A stretch of DNA of 64,000 nucleotides. Origin: Chaunax sp. Z400. Lineage: Eukaryota > Chordata > Actinopteri > Lophiiformes > Chaunacidae. The DNA is taken from assembly GCA_037577475.1 (NCBI GenBank), contig CM075194.1:23320992-23384991 (forward strand), written 5' to 3'. The translations under genes and the position numbers were made by a program. A model generated the notes under the pieces. The model made no database searches. It was given only the letters and a program-made list of their open reading frames with translations, and was not told where the DNA came from. Below, piece by piece: positions 9,522 through 20,690 of this stretch (positions are counted from its first letter, which is position 1; every line of letters begins with the position of its first letter).

Positions 9522-11663
9522 GTAGGACAGTTATGCACCCAGTTTTCTACCAACATTTTATCGTGTTTGTGCAGCTTTAATGTGTGCATCTGTGTTTTTA
9601 TCATGTAGTTCTCTTGTAGGTGTCCCAAATTTATCAAAGCATGATGTAATGGTCTTTTTTTTCTGCATTTGTTGGAATAATTACAGAGAGAACATGAAAT
9701 ACCTTAACTGTATTCAGTCACACTTGGGAGGGAAAAACAATGCTGAAACTTGCTTTTTCTCTGTCACAATTCTGTTTTTGTCAGTTTGTGAGTTTGTATG
9801 AGGTATTTATCCATAGTAGAAGAGTGTATTACCTACAATAGTTGGCGAGCAGCATGATTATATATAAGAACCTCATACAATCCCAATTCAAATGCCCCAA
9901 CTATCCCCTCAGTGTTCCACACACTAGTGACTAATCCAAAGATCATTTCATGGAGTTGAAGACAGATATCAGCTCAAGTACAGTCACATTAAAAGTCATG
10001 AATTGAGCTCAAACCAGTGATTTCATCAATGAAAGAAAATTTGATTTGATTCAATGCCTAAAAGAACACGAGTTCTGCTTCCAGCAAGTATCCTCCTTCA
10101 GTTGTGCAAATAATATTTCCTTAGCCTCACTGTTCTGTATAAATGTAATGAAGATGTAATGGGGGTCTGTGTTGTTCCACCTCTGAGACGGCAGAGGAGG
10201 TCGTAGTAGAGCGAATCTCACATCTGTATGAATGCAAGGCAGAAAGGCAGGACAGGGCTGTGACATTTTAACGATGTATTTTGTGTGCGGCCCACAATCG
10301 GAAGACTTAAAAAGCAGCTCGTAGCAGTTGGCTGTTAGTTCAAAGAGGAAGATCAACCAAAAATATCTTCACATTGGGGAGACTGGGTGAGGTCTTGGAG
10401 CTCCTTACCCTCTGACCAGAGGATGAGATCAGTTGCCATGTACTGGTGAAGGTGAATGTTTTTTTTGCCATGTTAATCCATTGTGTAAAAAGTGCTGCTT
10501 GATGCATACGTAAGATGTCACACTAGATGCTAATGCTGCTGTGTCATCATGCCTCTTCTGCTTGTGGAACTGCGGCTCGCTACTTAAAGTCACACACTGG
10601 AGCAACGTTGTTCTGCCTTTGTTCTGTTCAGTGTAAACAGACAAATGCGGCGTAGAGGGAAGGGTCTTTGTTGCAGTCCTGTGTCGCGGCTTCTGTATAT
10701 AAAGGGCTGTTGCTATACCAACACAAAATCTTTGCATGTGACCTCAACTCAGATCTTTGACAATTGTCTTCTTTTTTACCAGTCAATACTTATCCCTTCC
10801 CATGTTTCTCCCATACATGAAAGATGACCACAGTATTTCTGTAATCTTAAACCAGTGCTTCACTTTGCCTTGAGTGGTTTGTTTTGGTTATTTTTTGGGC
10901 ATTTATGCCTTTAATGGGATAGGACAGCTGAAGATATCTTACCACAATTGGGGAGAGAGAGTGAGGGGTTGACATGCGGCCACTGCGGGGCGTTGGCACA
11001 TGGGGTGCCTGCTTAAACCACTGCACTATCTGCGCCTCGCATTAAGTGATCTTAAGCAAAGTGCCAAATCTGGAAGCCTTTACAAGAACTACAAGTCATT
11101 TAGGAAGTCACTGAAAAGAGACATAATTTGTAGTTTACAGTAGGTGTGATATTTATTTCTCAGAGTTTGGAATATTTTCAACCCTTGCAAAGAAGAACCT
11201 TCTCTGTGTAAAATAAAACAATTTAGAGTTGAGTCAATTAAAGTGTCATCAGCAGACAAACTTTTATACCAATTTAAAGATTGCAAAAGGAATTTCTGTC
11301 CTCCATCAATGTACATCTCAGGTAGATAAATTACCTCCTCACCGTGTTTTGCATGGGAGTAAGCACTAGTTTACATTTGTACAAACTCCATATACTACCT
11401 GTCATGCAGGAATCCCTACAAAAGCTCATGTTCACCTACCACATACTGTAGTGTACAGACTATTGCATTTGAAGACTCCTTGTCATCAGACTGTCCAGGT
11501 CAAATCCATCTTGAATGCTCCCCTTTGCCTTGCCATGGTGCAATGTTCCCATGTTATGCACATTATACGGAATGGCAGGTCTCAACCTTGTGTTGGATAC
11601 TACAGGTATCAGTAAGGCCTATAATTGATCTATTATGTGTATCTATTATGCGGGGTTCTGTAG
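9522..11663. other. Intron-like stretch between gamma-subunit exons
   Basis: No coding segment resembling the expected intervening Cys-loop exon was found by eye on either strand. Open frames at 10051-10356 (-) and 10429-10737 (-) show no domain. The stretch holds a dispersed repeat at 10890-11045. Confidence 0.45.
10890..11045. repeat. Dispersed fish repeat (SINE-like)
   Basis: 'GGCATTTATGCCTTTAATGG', 'GATAGGACAGCTGAAGATA', 'GGGGAGAGAGAGTGAGGGG', 'GACATGCGGCCACTGCGGG' and 'CACTGCACTATCTGCGCC' follow the order of a very common fish repeat. A shorter copy is at about 47495-47600. Confidence 0.65.
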
Positions 11664-11801
11664 ATGGTTATCCTAAGAATGAGATCATGTACCGGTGGCA
11701 GAGACGGGCGGTGGAGGTGGCAGACCAGCGGTACTGGAGGCTCTACCAGTTTGCCTTCGTAGGATTAAGGAACTCCTCTGATGTGGCAAACACCCAGTCA
11801 G
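11664..11801 (+). CDS. gabrg1: GABA-A receptor gamma subunit, exon 6-like (orphan)
   Basis: 138 bases, the usual length of this exon, between TTCTGTAG and CAG|GTGAGA. It reads 'GYPKNEIMYRW', then 'VEVADQRYWRLYQFAFVG', 'LRNSSDVANTQSG'. The 'PKNEI' and 'YWRLYQFAFVGLRNS' words are closest to gamma-1. It encodes the end of the extracellular domain before the first membrane helix. The exons for M1-M4 would be expected downstream on + but are not seen; a different gene family starts at 12275. Confidence 0.75.
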
Positions 11802-12274
11802 GTGAGAGAATATGGACAAGTCCTCTTACTTGTTCTCAATCTTCAGTTTCACATGAGGCACTAATAATGCAAGGGTTTGATGACATTTCGAGAGGAATGC
11901 ACATTTATTATTGTGTTCCATTTATGTTACCATAGAGAAATGCTCAGAAGTCATTTTTAGGTCTCAAGTCTTTGAGGTTGCGTACAAGTCAAGTCCTAAG
12001 ACTCTGATGGCCGTAATGAGCGTTCTATCATCTTCTGCAAGCCATCTGGTTTTCTTAGACCAAAGCTTAGGTATCGATAAGGAATTCAACTAATGTCTCC
12101 TTTATCCTTTAGCATACAGTATCATCACTGACATTGTTTGATGATTTGGTCACTTTAAAAAGGCTATTGAAGTGCATTCTGAAATTACATCATGCCACTG
12201 TGTCATGCGTAATGGTGCATCACAGAATCCAATATGTTCCAGAGTTAAGTCGTACCATAGAATATTTAACGTTC
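11802..12274. other. No gene recognised
   Basis: Sequence between the last gamma-subunit exon and the left edge of the duplicated block. No further receptor exon is seen. Confidence 0.45.
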
Positions 12275-12680
12275 TCCTTGGAGGTCACAGACGTCTCAAT
12301 CATGCCTGTTGATGTCCTTAATGAGGAAGTAGTGTCTTCACTAAAGCAGAGATACCCAGATGTGACTGAGGTTCATATGGCAACAAATGTGTCTGTCAGT
12401 GGTAAATGTTACAGTGCTTACTGTACAGGGATCTGCAGACAGACTGCCTGAATGTAATCAGATCTTTCAGCTGTGCATTCTTGAGGAAAAGCTGTGTTTT
12501 CTAGTGACAGATGTATGTGTTTGGTACAGGGAGCATTATGGTGCATTTGAGCTGTCTGCCACACCGACTAGAGAGGTTGTCCTGATTGAGCCTGGTGACC
12601 TGAAGGACCCACATCCTCTTGTGGACTACATGGTTGGGGGTTTGCCATGGTAATGTTGAAAAGGGTCGTCATCGTGAAAG
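12275..12680 (+). pseudogene. Multicopy fish family, middle segment (left copy)
   Basis: Reads 'VTDVSIMPVDVLNEEVVSSL', 'KQRYPDVTEVHMATNVSVSG', then after a frameshift near 12425 'LPECNQIFQLCILEEKLCFL', 'WYREHYGAFELSATPTREVV' and 'GDLKDPHPLVDYMVGG', ending with a second shift and 'LKRVVIVK' before a clean donor AAAG|GTAAGT at 12680/12681. I recognise this as the central part of a large teleost family of uncharacterised proteins; its biochemical role is not known to me. The two frameshifts show this copy is not functional. The upstream part found in the right copy is missing here. Confidence 0.6.
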
Positions 12681-13424
12681 GTAAGTGTCATCATTCATTC
12701 ACTCACCTCCTCCTCATCTCTTGCTGTTTTCCTGCACCTCTCCTCATGATCTCCTCTTCCTCCCCCTCCTCCTATTCTCCTCTTGTTCCTCTCCTTCTCT
12801 TTCTCTCCTACCCACTTCCTGTTCCTCGTCTTCCTCTTCGTCCCCCCGCTCTCTCATCTTCTCCCCAAATTCTGCTCAGCCCTTCCTATTCTCTCCTTTG
12901 CTCCTGTCCTCATCGTTCTCTCCATCATCTCCTTCTTCCCATCTCTTGCTCGTCTCCTCCCCTCGTCTTCCTCTCCTCCTCTTGGAGGAAGAGCCTCATT
13001 TTTGCACCATGTGATCTCTGATGTAGGCCTTACTCTTTGAAACTACGTAAATAAAGTCATAGAAATGCAGTAAAATATTATGGAAACATTATTAAAAAGG
13101 TTAGAAGATTCATATGTAAAATGTGCTGGAACCCTGTACACTATATTAAAATTGTATATTTAGTTTGGTAAAAATGTACTTTATGTCATGATGGCATAAA
13201 ATAATATACTTTACTATAAGTACAGATACATAAAAATGTGTTTGAAGCAAACATACTTGAAACATACTTTGCACTATTTCAGTTATAAATATTTAAAGAC
13301 ACTTGAGGACATTATTTCTTTCGTTCGGTTGGCTCTTACAAAATCTGTAAAATTATTTTTATTTCATCTCAAATCTAATTCCAGTGTATTGTTTTTTTCT
13401 ACATCTCCTTTGTTTCTGCTCTAG
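12681..13424. repeat. CT-rich tract and AT-rich intron
   Basis: 12683-12985 is almost pure pyrimidine on + ('CTCCTCCTC', 'CTTCCTCTTC'), then AT-rich sequence up to a 3' splice site (TTTCTGCTCTAG at 13413-13424). It behaves as the intron between two exons of the multicopy family. Overlapping open frames in the CT tract are composition artefacts. Confidence 0.6.
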
Positions 13425-13441
13425 ATTAAAGGTGTTCCATA

Positions 13442-13723
13442 ATGGCAGATCCAGCTGTCCTGCAGATCATCTTTGGTGATGAGTCTGACTCAAGAAAACT
13501 GACCTTGGCTTCTGGAATTCCAGCAATAGTGGAAGAACTGCATACATTAATAAAGACATTCTTTCAATTGAAAGAGGACTTCAGGTTGCAATACATGGAT
13601 GCTGACTTTAACGTGTTCACGAACCTAACTTCGATGTCTGAAATTGGAAATAAAAGCACACTGAAAGTAATATACTCCCCTATCTTATCATCTGAGGAGC
13701 CTCCATCACTTTGTACCCATTAA
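13442..13723 (+). CDS. Multicopy fish family, PB1-like N-terminal ORF (left copy)
   Basis: Starts at ATG 13442 just after a good 3' splice site. 93 codons: 'MADPAVLQIIFGDESDSRKL', 'TLASGIPAIVEEL', 'FFQLKEDFRLQYMDADFNVF', 'LTSMSEIGNKSTLKVIY'. The pattern (short strand, basic residue, helix, then 'D-DFR-L-Y-D-DF') resembles a PB1/ubiquitin-like fold, known for protein-protein contacts; this fold assignment is inference. It stops at TAA after 'SLCTH'; in relatives the frame continues, so the stop truncates it. The right copy is the same with I30T and D52N-type changes. Confidence 0.55.
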   Translation: MADPAVLQIIFGDESDSRKLTLASGIPAIVEELHTLIKTFFQLKEDFRLQYMDADFNVFTNLTSMSEIGNKSTLKVIYSPILSSEEPPSLCTH

Positions 13724-13829
13724 ACTCACCTGGGGAGACCTCATTTACCACTTCCATAGAGCCATCCTGCAGTGATGATACACTCTACACTTCAACCCCA
13801 CATTCATCTTCAGAAACTCAGCCCTCAAA

Positions 13830-14108
13830 TTGTCCACTTGGCCCAAGGTTTTTGTAGTCCCCAAATTCACCTACGAGGCTGAATTTGAACTACAACTAAA
13901 GAAGACAGAATTTAAGACAAATGGAACATATTTCAACCCTGGGCCAAAGCTGAAAGGAGTCATCCTTGATGGCCTCGCCCAAGAAATGTTGAAATACACA
14001 AAATATCCAAAAGACTATCAGTGTGAAGAGGTAGCAGCAGCAGTCCTGGAAATCAATGATTCGGTTGGTAGAAATGCAGAAACCATCCTTTTCGCTGTAT
14101 TATTGTAA
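13830..14108 (+). pseudogene. Multicopy fish family, second segment (left copy)
   Basis: Reads 'STWPKVFVVPKFTYEAEFEL', 'YFNPGPKLKGVILDGLAQEM' and 'YTKYPKDYQCEEVAAAVLE', the segment that follows the PB1-like part in relatives. It loses similarity after 'LEINDSVG', where the expected 'KHPCL' block is missing, and ends at a stop. It is separated from the upstream ORF by a stop and frameshift (13724-13829). Confidence 0.55.
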
Positions 14109-14239
14109 GGTTTCCTTGTCCATAGATGCTCATTTAAACACAGTTGAAAACATAAATGGGAAATGGCCTGCTTATATAGCACTTTACAGTGTTTGCATTT
14201 CATTCACCCATGCATGACATGGAACCTGCTGTCACCCAT

Positions 14240-15400
14240 TTTTAGCTAGATTTTATCTTGATTTGTTGCCCCTGCTTCAGAGTGACATCAAGGGTGGGAG
14301 GGAAGGACGGAGGGAGCGAGAGAGAGATGAGTGTCAGTAGAAATATGCAGGACATTCAAATATAAATATACAAATACACAAGTATATGCTAGACTTCTGT
14401 ACATTGTGCAGAATTGTGTTAAAGTGAGGAGTGCAGGATGGAATGAACATTCTACATGGTAACTGGTGCTAAATCACTGAATGTGTGTTTATCAGACTGA
14501 TGGCCTGTGGGAAGAAACTGTTTTGATGTCTGGTTGTTTTGGCGTACAGAGCTCTGTAACGCCTACCGGAGGGGAGGAGATCAAACAGTTTGTGTCAGGG
14601 GTGAGATGGATCTGCAGCCATGTTTCCTGCCCTCTTCCTGGTTCTAGACATGTACAAGTCCTGAATGGCCGACCCAAACCAGATGGTGATGGATGTGCAG
14701 AGAACAGACTGAATGGTAGCAGTGTAAAACTGAGTCAGCATCTCCTGAGGCAGGTTGAACTTTCTGAGCTGATGCAGGAAGTACATCCTCTGCCGCCTCT
14801 GATGTCCTTCAGGTGGTTCAGCACAAGTCTTTCAAAGGACTTCATGACCACAGACCTCAGGGCAACAGGCCTGTAGTCATTTAATCCTGTGATGGAGGGT
14901 TTTTTGGGGACCAGGATGATGGTGGAGCGTTTGAAGCAGGAGGGAACTTCACACAGCTCCAGTGACCTGTTGAAGATTTGTGTGAAGATGGGGGCCAGCT
15001 GGTCAGCACAGACTTTCAGGCAGGAGGATGACACCATCAGGGCCTGGTGCCCTTCTGATCTGTTGTCTCTGAAAGAGCTGACACACATCCTCTTCACAGA
15101 TCCTCCTCCTCTGGCCTGGTTGAACAGGATTCTGTCCCCACTTCTGTAGGCCTCCTCCTTGGCCTGGCGAAGCTTTCTGAGGTTGGCTGTAAACCACGGT
15201 TTGTCGTCGTTGTCGCTGCAGGAGGTTTTTGTGGGCACACACATGTCTTCACAGAGGCTGATGTAGGATGTCACAGTGTCAGTGAGTTCATCCAGGTCAG
15301 GAGCAGCAGCCTGAAAAACCCTCCAATCAGTGCAGTCAAAGCAGGCCTGTAATTCACACTTTGCCTCGTTGGTCCATCTCCTCACAGTTTTGACCACAGG
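14240..15400 (-). mobile_element. LINE (Rex1/L2-like), internally deleted, left copy
   Basis: Minus strand, 5' to 3' of the element: a region before the RT ('WTNEAKCELQACFDCTDWRV', 'DKPWFTANLRKLRQAKEEAY'; 15195-15390), an abrupt jump, RT fingers ('LAPIFTQIFNRSLELCEVP', 'VPKKPSITGLNDYRPVALR'; 14840-15030), another jump that removes the catalytic palm, and the ORF end ('RMYFLHQLRKFNLPQEML', 'IWFGSAIQDLYMS'; 14600-14790), then a 3' UTR to about 14240. Without the palm it is a non-autonomous derivative. The Rex1-like label is from memory and uncertain. It interrupts the multicopy-family gene. Confidence 0.65.
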
Positions 15401-16335
15401 CTTAGCAGAGCAGAAAATTACATATTATGTGTTTAAAATATATGGAATAGAAATCAATTAATATATGTATTTAAAATTATTTGCAATTTTCATCAAACAT
15501 ATATGGATGTTGGTCCATTTATATACAAACTGTTGAACCAAACAGTCATTTGTGACAAAGTTTCTTAACTTCTCCTCATGTTCATATTTATAGTTGCTGA
15601 CTGTGCAAATATAAGCCTATGTGATCACATGAAATCACACCTTTGAGTCTGCGCTCATGTGACTGGCTGAAAAATAAGGAGACATCTGATTGGCTACAGA
15701 TAAGTCCCTTTTGAAAAAAATGTATTTGTGAATGAAGCCACGGCAGGGAAGTCTAAGAACATCCACACACAGGTGTTTCTAATGCAGGTTCAACAGTTTG
15801 TATATCAATCTAACAAATACTGCAAATACTTTTAAATGCATATATTTGGATTTTGACTACATATTTATTTCAAACAAATATTTGTGTGGGCATCAGAAAT
15901 ACAATTGTTAACCTTCCTTTTAAATTTTTGAATCATACATTGATAAATATTCTTGTTTCCATTTCCAAATATTTTTATGAAGAGTCATTTATATAAATCA
16001 ATCAATACATTTCTGGATCCTTCTACATCATTCATCTGATTCCACTGTTTATGATGAAAACATCCTATGGCTCACCACCATCCCTACCCACAGCTAGATG
16101 TCTGAGGTCAAATGTTTGGTGCTGAGGTTCAGGCCACGTCTGTCTATGAATTGCACCAAAATGTGATTTGGCAGCAGTTGGCATCCGACCCATCAACTAA
16201 TGAACTGAGCAACTAGTCTGCTTATCTAAACTGCAGTTGATGATCTATGAATCCTTTATATTTGTGCATATAGTTTTCTGTTGGTGGTGTTTAGCATTCT
16301 ACTGAACAGAAGTGTTCTGTGTTTGTGTTGTTCAG
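15401..16335. other. AT-rich spacer, no gene
   Basis: AT-rich DNA with recurring 'AAATATTTG' and 'ATATATGGA' words in both orientations around 15420-15900, possibly a degenerate MITE. It separates the LINE from the 3' part of the multicopy-family gene. No coding sequence is seen. Confidence 0.4.
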
Positions 16336-16638
16336 GACTCCACCACTGAGGATGCAGAGAGGGACATTGGAGTCATGGGGATTTACATGATCTGAAAAGA
16401 TGGGGATGAGGAGCCAGAGGACGTGGGGATTGTGATCGAAGGCATCAAAGTATTGGAACCAAGCAGGCAGTGTCATCATGGGTTTCATCTTGTGTTTGGG
16501 CTCATTTATGCCCCTGATCTAATCTTTCCAGACAACCTCAGGTACACATTTGAGTTTTTCCAGAAGATCATAATGAATCTAGATGGACACAAACTGAATA
16601 CAAAGATACAGCAGCTGGAAATCAAGTTGTTTGCATAA
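16336..16638 (+). pseudogene. Multicopy fish family, C-terminal segment
   Basis: Reads 'STTEDAERDIGVMGIYMI', a TGA where relatives have an arginine (CGA), then 'EDVGIVIEGIKVLEPSRQ', 'LVFGLIYAPDLIFPDNLRYT' and 'FEFFQKIIMNLDGHKLNTKI' to a TAA at 16636. This is the normal end of the same family whose start lies at 13442. The TGA is a likely CpG-decay nonsense change. A poly(A) signal follows at 17032. The right duplicate copy lacks this end. Confidence 0.6.
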
Positions 16639-17200
16639 GAAGTGAAAAGATGATTAAGTACATTTTCAAGTTTCCTCATCAGATCTGTAGGAAGTTTTGT
16701 CTTTGTTGTTTTGTTAGAACAAGAGACCTCCATGATGTTCATGTCCATTCTGTTTTAGATGGCCAATAGCTGCATTCTCCTGAGCAAGTGTGTCTTGCAT
16801 CTTTCACATTTTGTGTTATCAAAAACGTTGATATCTTGATGTGTGTATTCATGTACTGATGTTGAATTGAGGGTTATTATATTAGATGATTTTCATTTTG
16901 GTGTTAGCATTTAAAAAATGTGTAAGCTGCACTTTATAGATCCTGTTGGGTCCGACTCTGATATTTGTTCTTTAAACCAAAGAAATGTGGACACAGTTGT
17001 GTCATGTATTGTTGGTGTTGAGCACATTTTCAATAAAACACCAAGTTTTTATTGGTTTTGTCTCGTGTCTTAATGGGAGATCAAATGAGAGATAATTTTA
17101 CCTGATTTCATTATGAATTAATTACTTAAGTTTAAGTTGGACAAATGTAAATCAGTTTCACTTAATGCCATTATTTTATGTTTGCTATGTTTAATTTTAA
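16639..17200 (+). other. 3' UTR-like sequence of the family gene
   Basis: No coding sequence. AATAAA at 17032-17037 is followed by a GT-rich stretch ('GGTTTTGTCTCGTGTC'), a plausible cleavage and polyadenylation site. Confidence 0.45.
17032..17037 (+). promoter_or_regulatory. Polyadenylation signal AATAAA
   Basis: AATAAA about 395 bases after the stop of the family C-terminal segment, with a downstream GT-rich element. Confidence 0.5.
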
Positions 17201-18012
17201 GAAAGCTCACCGCACTCACGACCAGGGGATATGCTAAGGTGCCAGAACACAATTGTTTTTAGCTTAATCAAAGAAATTCTGCATACTTCGATACATGCAA
17301 GTATCTTTAATAAACACAAATGCCAAGCTTTCGGTCACAGGACCTTCATCGGGGAAGTACAACCATCACAAACAGAGACAGGTTCATATGAAAGCAAGAG
17401 CATCAATCCCATCAGCGGATGAGTTACACCTGTGCTGGGTCTCCAATGTTCAGCTGGGGATTGTAGTCCAGCAGGCATACCTGTAGTTCTCAAGGTGCAC
17501 ATATGCAGATCCACAGTAGATGGGAAGTACAGTGACAGAATGCACAGACGCATGGACCCACAAAAAGCAATAAAGTATTAGACAACCACAGCTGAACATC
17601 AAAATAACTAAACATATATTTTATATTTAATATATTATAAGAGGTGGAGAGAAAACTGTACCCACATCAGGAAGACCGTCATAAAGTACAGTTCCTAAGG
17701 TGTATAAAATATTTAAGATCTGGGATGTTTAAAATCAAATGTTTTATGGGTATCGTTACATTGGGCACAATTGCCACACAGATAGTTACCATTTCTTAGA
17801 GGTGCCAAGAGGGTCTGGTTAGGGGCTGTGTATAAACTGGCCTTGACCACCTGGTGTTTGTTATGTTTAATAAAATTGACTTGGAATAACTCAGATAAAT
17901 TAAATTGCATGGATGTTCTTAGTCTCAATTGGGGCTTCATATATTTATTGGATGGAAAACCTGCCCACAATTTAATTGAGTTCATCCAATGAGTCATTTT
18001 TTTTGAGTGCAT
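17200..18012 (-). mobile_element. Penelope-like element, 3' remnant
   Basis: The minus-strand frame 17713-18012 includes 'APLRNGNYLCGNCAQC' followed by 'THKTFDFKHPRS', the cysteine-bearing linker that precedes the GIY-YIG nuclease in Penelope-like elements. The GIY-YIG domain itself is not recognisable downstream, so it is deleted or decayed. At 17285-17355 '-' reads 'GATGAAGGTCCTGTGACCG' and 'AAAGCTTGGCATTTGTG', the kind of end sequence that follows such ORFs. Upstream RT is missing. Confidence 0.55.
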
Positions 18013-20690
18013 GAATAAATGAAATAGAGCATTTATTGCAGTCCAGTTATAAGTTATTTATGGTCATGTCACATACATGCAGAATGATTGGAAATGCAGC
18101 TTTTGGAACACAATTAATGTGCATCGGAAAACTTGACATACATGTATTAAAGTTTCCTTCTGTTCATATTTTACCATCTCAGTGTTATTACAGTACATAG
18201 TATTGGACAGTGTTGAGTAAAATGTTGAGAGACAACACATGTTGTTGTTTTGAATGAAAGTCTCTGATAAGAGTTTATAAATCAGAAGTTTTTTACACAC
18301 TAACCTGTGACTTCTTGTCATCTTTTCTGCTGTCCTCAGTTTCCAATCCTGAGACCGGTAACAAAGGTCTGAGCTAGATGTCTGCTGCCACTGCTTCCAG
18401 TCTTTATGGTAAGCTAAGCTAACCATGTCCTTCATACTGAACACACACAGACACACGACTTTGACATCATCTAATTATCTAACTCAGAAAGATTCCAGAA
18501 ATGTCAACAAGCTTTGCAGGAATTAAAGGTTTACATCCCACAATTATAACTGTTGCTCTATTTGTTTTCCACTGCTTTACATTGTGCTGTGCTTTGTTTT
18601 AGTAAAACCATCTTCTCACTCACCATCACCACAAGTCATATCTGTAGTTTCATCTGCTTGTACAGCAACAATTAAGGCGTCTGATGTCTCTCAACAATTG
18701 ACTCCTGAATACTGAATATAGAGTCTAAAAGTTCCCTCTAAACGGTGCTGAGCCCTTTTAAAGTAGGAATGATCATTATCATGTTTCTCTTTCACATGTT
18801 GGTGACAAGACTAAGATCAACAGACATACCAGTGACTCAGTGAAGCTGCACTTTGGCCCAGCAGTGCTTTGGGCTAATTGCTAATATCAGCATGTCAGCG
18901 GCTCACAATGATAATTGTAACATGTTGATTTTTATCAGGTATGATGTTTACTATGTTCACCATCAGCTGAGGCTGATGGGAATGACGTTTCACTACTATC
19001 CATTAAAATTCTGAACTAATCCTGGCTTTAGATGAAAAGTGAATGGATCACCAGCGATTACAATTCATCCACAGATGAAATGTGTGCAACAAATTTCATG
19101 GCACTCATACATTAGTTAATTTGACATAATGTGATCTTATCTACAGCTGTGCTCTTACAGGTGGCTTTAGCTGAAAGGCCAAGGCCTACATATGTTTTCT
19201 GGGGAACGTGAACAACTTTTCTTCTGCTAATTTATTCAGTATAAGCTGATGTATTCAATATAAGGAAGTAAACACTTTGAGCTGCTGGTGGTGATGTGGG
19301 AAATGTCAGGGATCTCCAAAGTCATTCTAATTCTGTCCTCTGGGGACCACGAATGTCTGACAAACTAACCTCGTCTCCCCAGAGACATTCAATCTGTGGT
19401 GCGCTTACTGTGTAGTAACGGTCCTGCCATAAGCTGGATCAATCAAGCTGGATCAATAAGGTGTGTGTAAAGATATGAGGTCCTGATACCATCTGCATAA
19501 AGGCTGATATTGTGTTGAAGGTTTTTGTCTTGTTGTTCCTTTAGTGCTATAGTTATAGTGTATAACTGCAGCTAATAACAGAGGAGAGATAGCATCCATG
19601 TCTGGATCCCTGGTGAAGTGTGTAACAGTCTCCCTGCAGTGAAGTGTTCATAGTGTATCAAGTCAAAATAAATTTAACTTTTTCTCTGTTTGAAGATATG
19701 ATTATTGTTTGTTGTGAAAGAATAATGGGATTAGAAAACCTTTTTAACGATATCTGACATTTTTAGATGAGTCTGATCAGGTTCTACTAAGGCCTGAGTC
19801 ACTTTTTAGCTTCCTGCTTCCTCAAGATAGCAAAGGTTTGGTCCATTTTCATAGTATTCATGAAGACTTTCTCCTAAAATATTATTTTAAAGCTGTAATC
19901 TCAGTTGTTGTGTTGGTTTTGGAAAAGAAGAATCTTTCCTCAGCTGTGCTGTAGTTACCCCTAGTCTGCTCTCTAAAGCAGGACAGATGAAAGTTTGTGT
20001 CCATGTAAACAACAGTGACATAAAATGACTTGTCTCTCAGGTTAGCAGTGGTGCAGCTACTCCAGTAGCTGCTACTGTGTCAATGAGCAGAACATCCATG
20101 CTATGCAGCTGTTGGGCCAGCACTGGTGCATGATGGGTAGCATTTACCTGATGATCGTTGTGACTAAAAATTATACTAATTATACAAATTTTTATTATAC
20201 TAAAAAAAGTATTAATGATAACTGTTCAAAAATCATGTGTATTATATTAGAATATTATATTAAGAAATAAATATTGATAAATGATATATGTTATTGATAC
20301 ACGTGATGATACTGTGTAAATAGTCCAGGACAGAGGTCATTTTTCTAATTTCATGTTTATTTTACCAGAAAGTCCCATTAAGATTATAAATGTTTTTCCA
20401 GTAAAGAGACCTGGCCAAGATATCAGCCATACAAAATCATAACATATTAAAAATATTAAATATACAATGATATACAAAAATCACAATAAAACCATTACCA
20501 TTACATTTGTCAATGGATATAAATGTTTCTAGTTTTAAATCTTTTTGCTGATTATTCCACGCCCAAGTTTCTTTGTAGGAAATGCATTTTTCTTACACCT
20601 ATAGCTTATTTTTTTGGAGATATTTACAAAAGAAATCAATTCATTTCAATTCAATTTTATAATTTATTAATCTCATATATTATGTAACAC
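18013..20690. other. Non-coding stretch with dispersed fish repeats
   Basis: No gene recognised over 2.7 kb. It holds a copy of the 'TAAAGACTGGAA' repeat in minus orientation (18330-18430), and a copy of the repeat also seen at 9050 (about 18840-19370: 'CAACAAATTTCATGGCACTC', 'GATCTCCAAAGTCATTCTAA', 'CTCTGGGGACCACGAATGTC'). Confidence 0.5.

Larger units (their letters stand above)
12275..15135. repeat. Segmental duplication, left copy (partner 28157-31028)
   Basis: Bases 12275-15135 and 28157-31028 are nearly identical over their whole length, direct orientation, offset about 15.88 kb. They contain the same gene-family fragments, the same CT-rich intron and the same internally deleted LINE. 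Differences are scattered single bases and a few short indels (mostly in the CT-rich tract). The left edge is abrupt: GABRG-intron-like sequence here, family coding sequence in the partner. The right edge falls inside the LINE. Confidence 0.9.

Noticed and set aside
12647..13040. Overlapping P/L/S-rich open frames
   Set aside because: Pyrimidine-rich intron; no start context or domain, and the same in the duplicate at 28528-28913.
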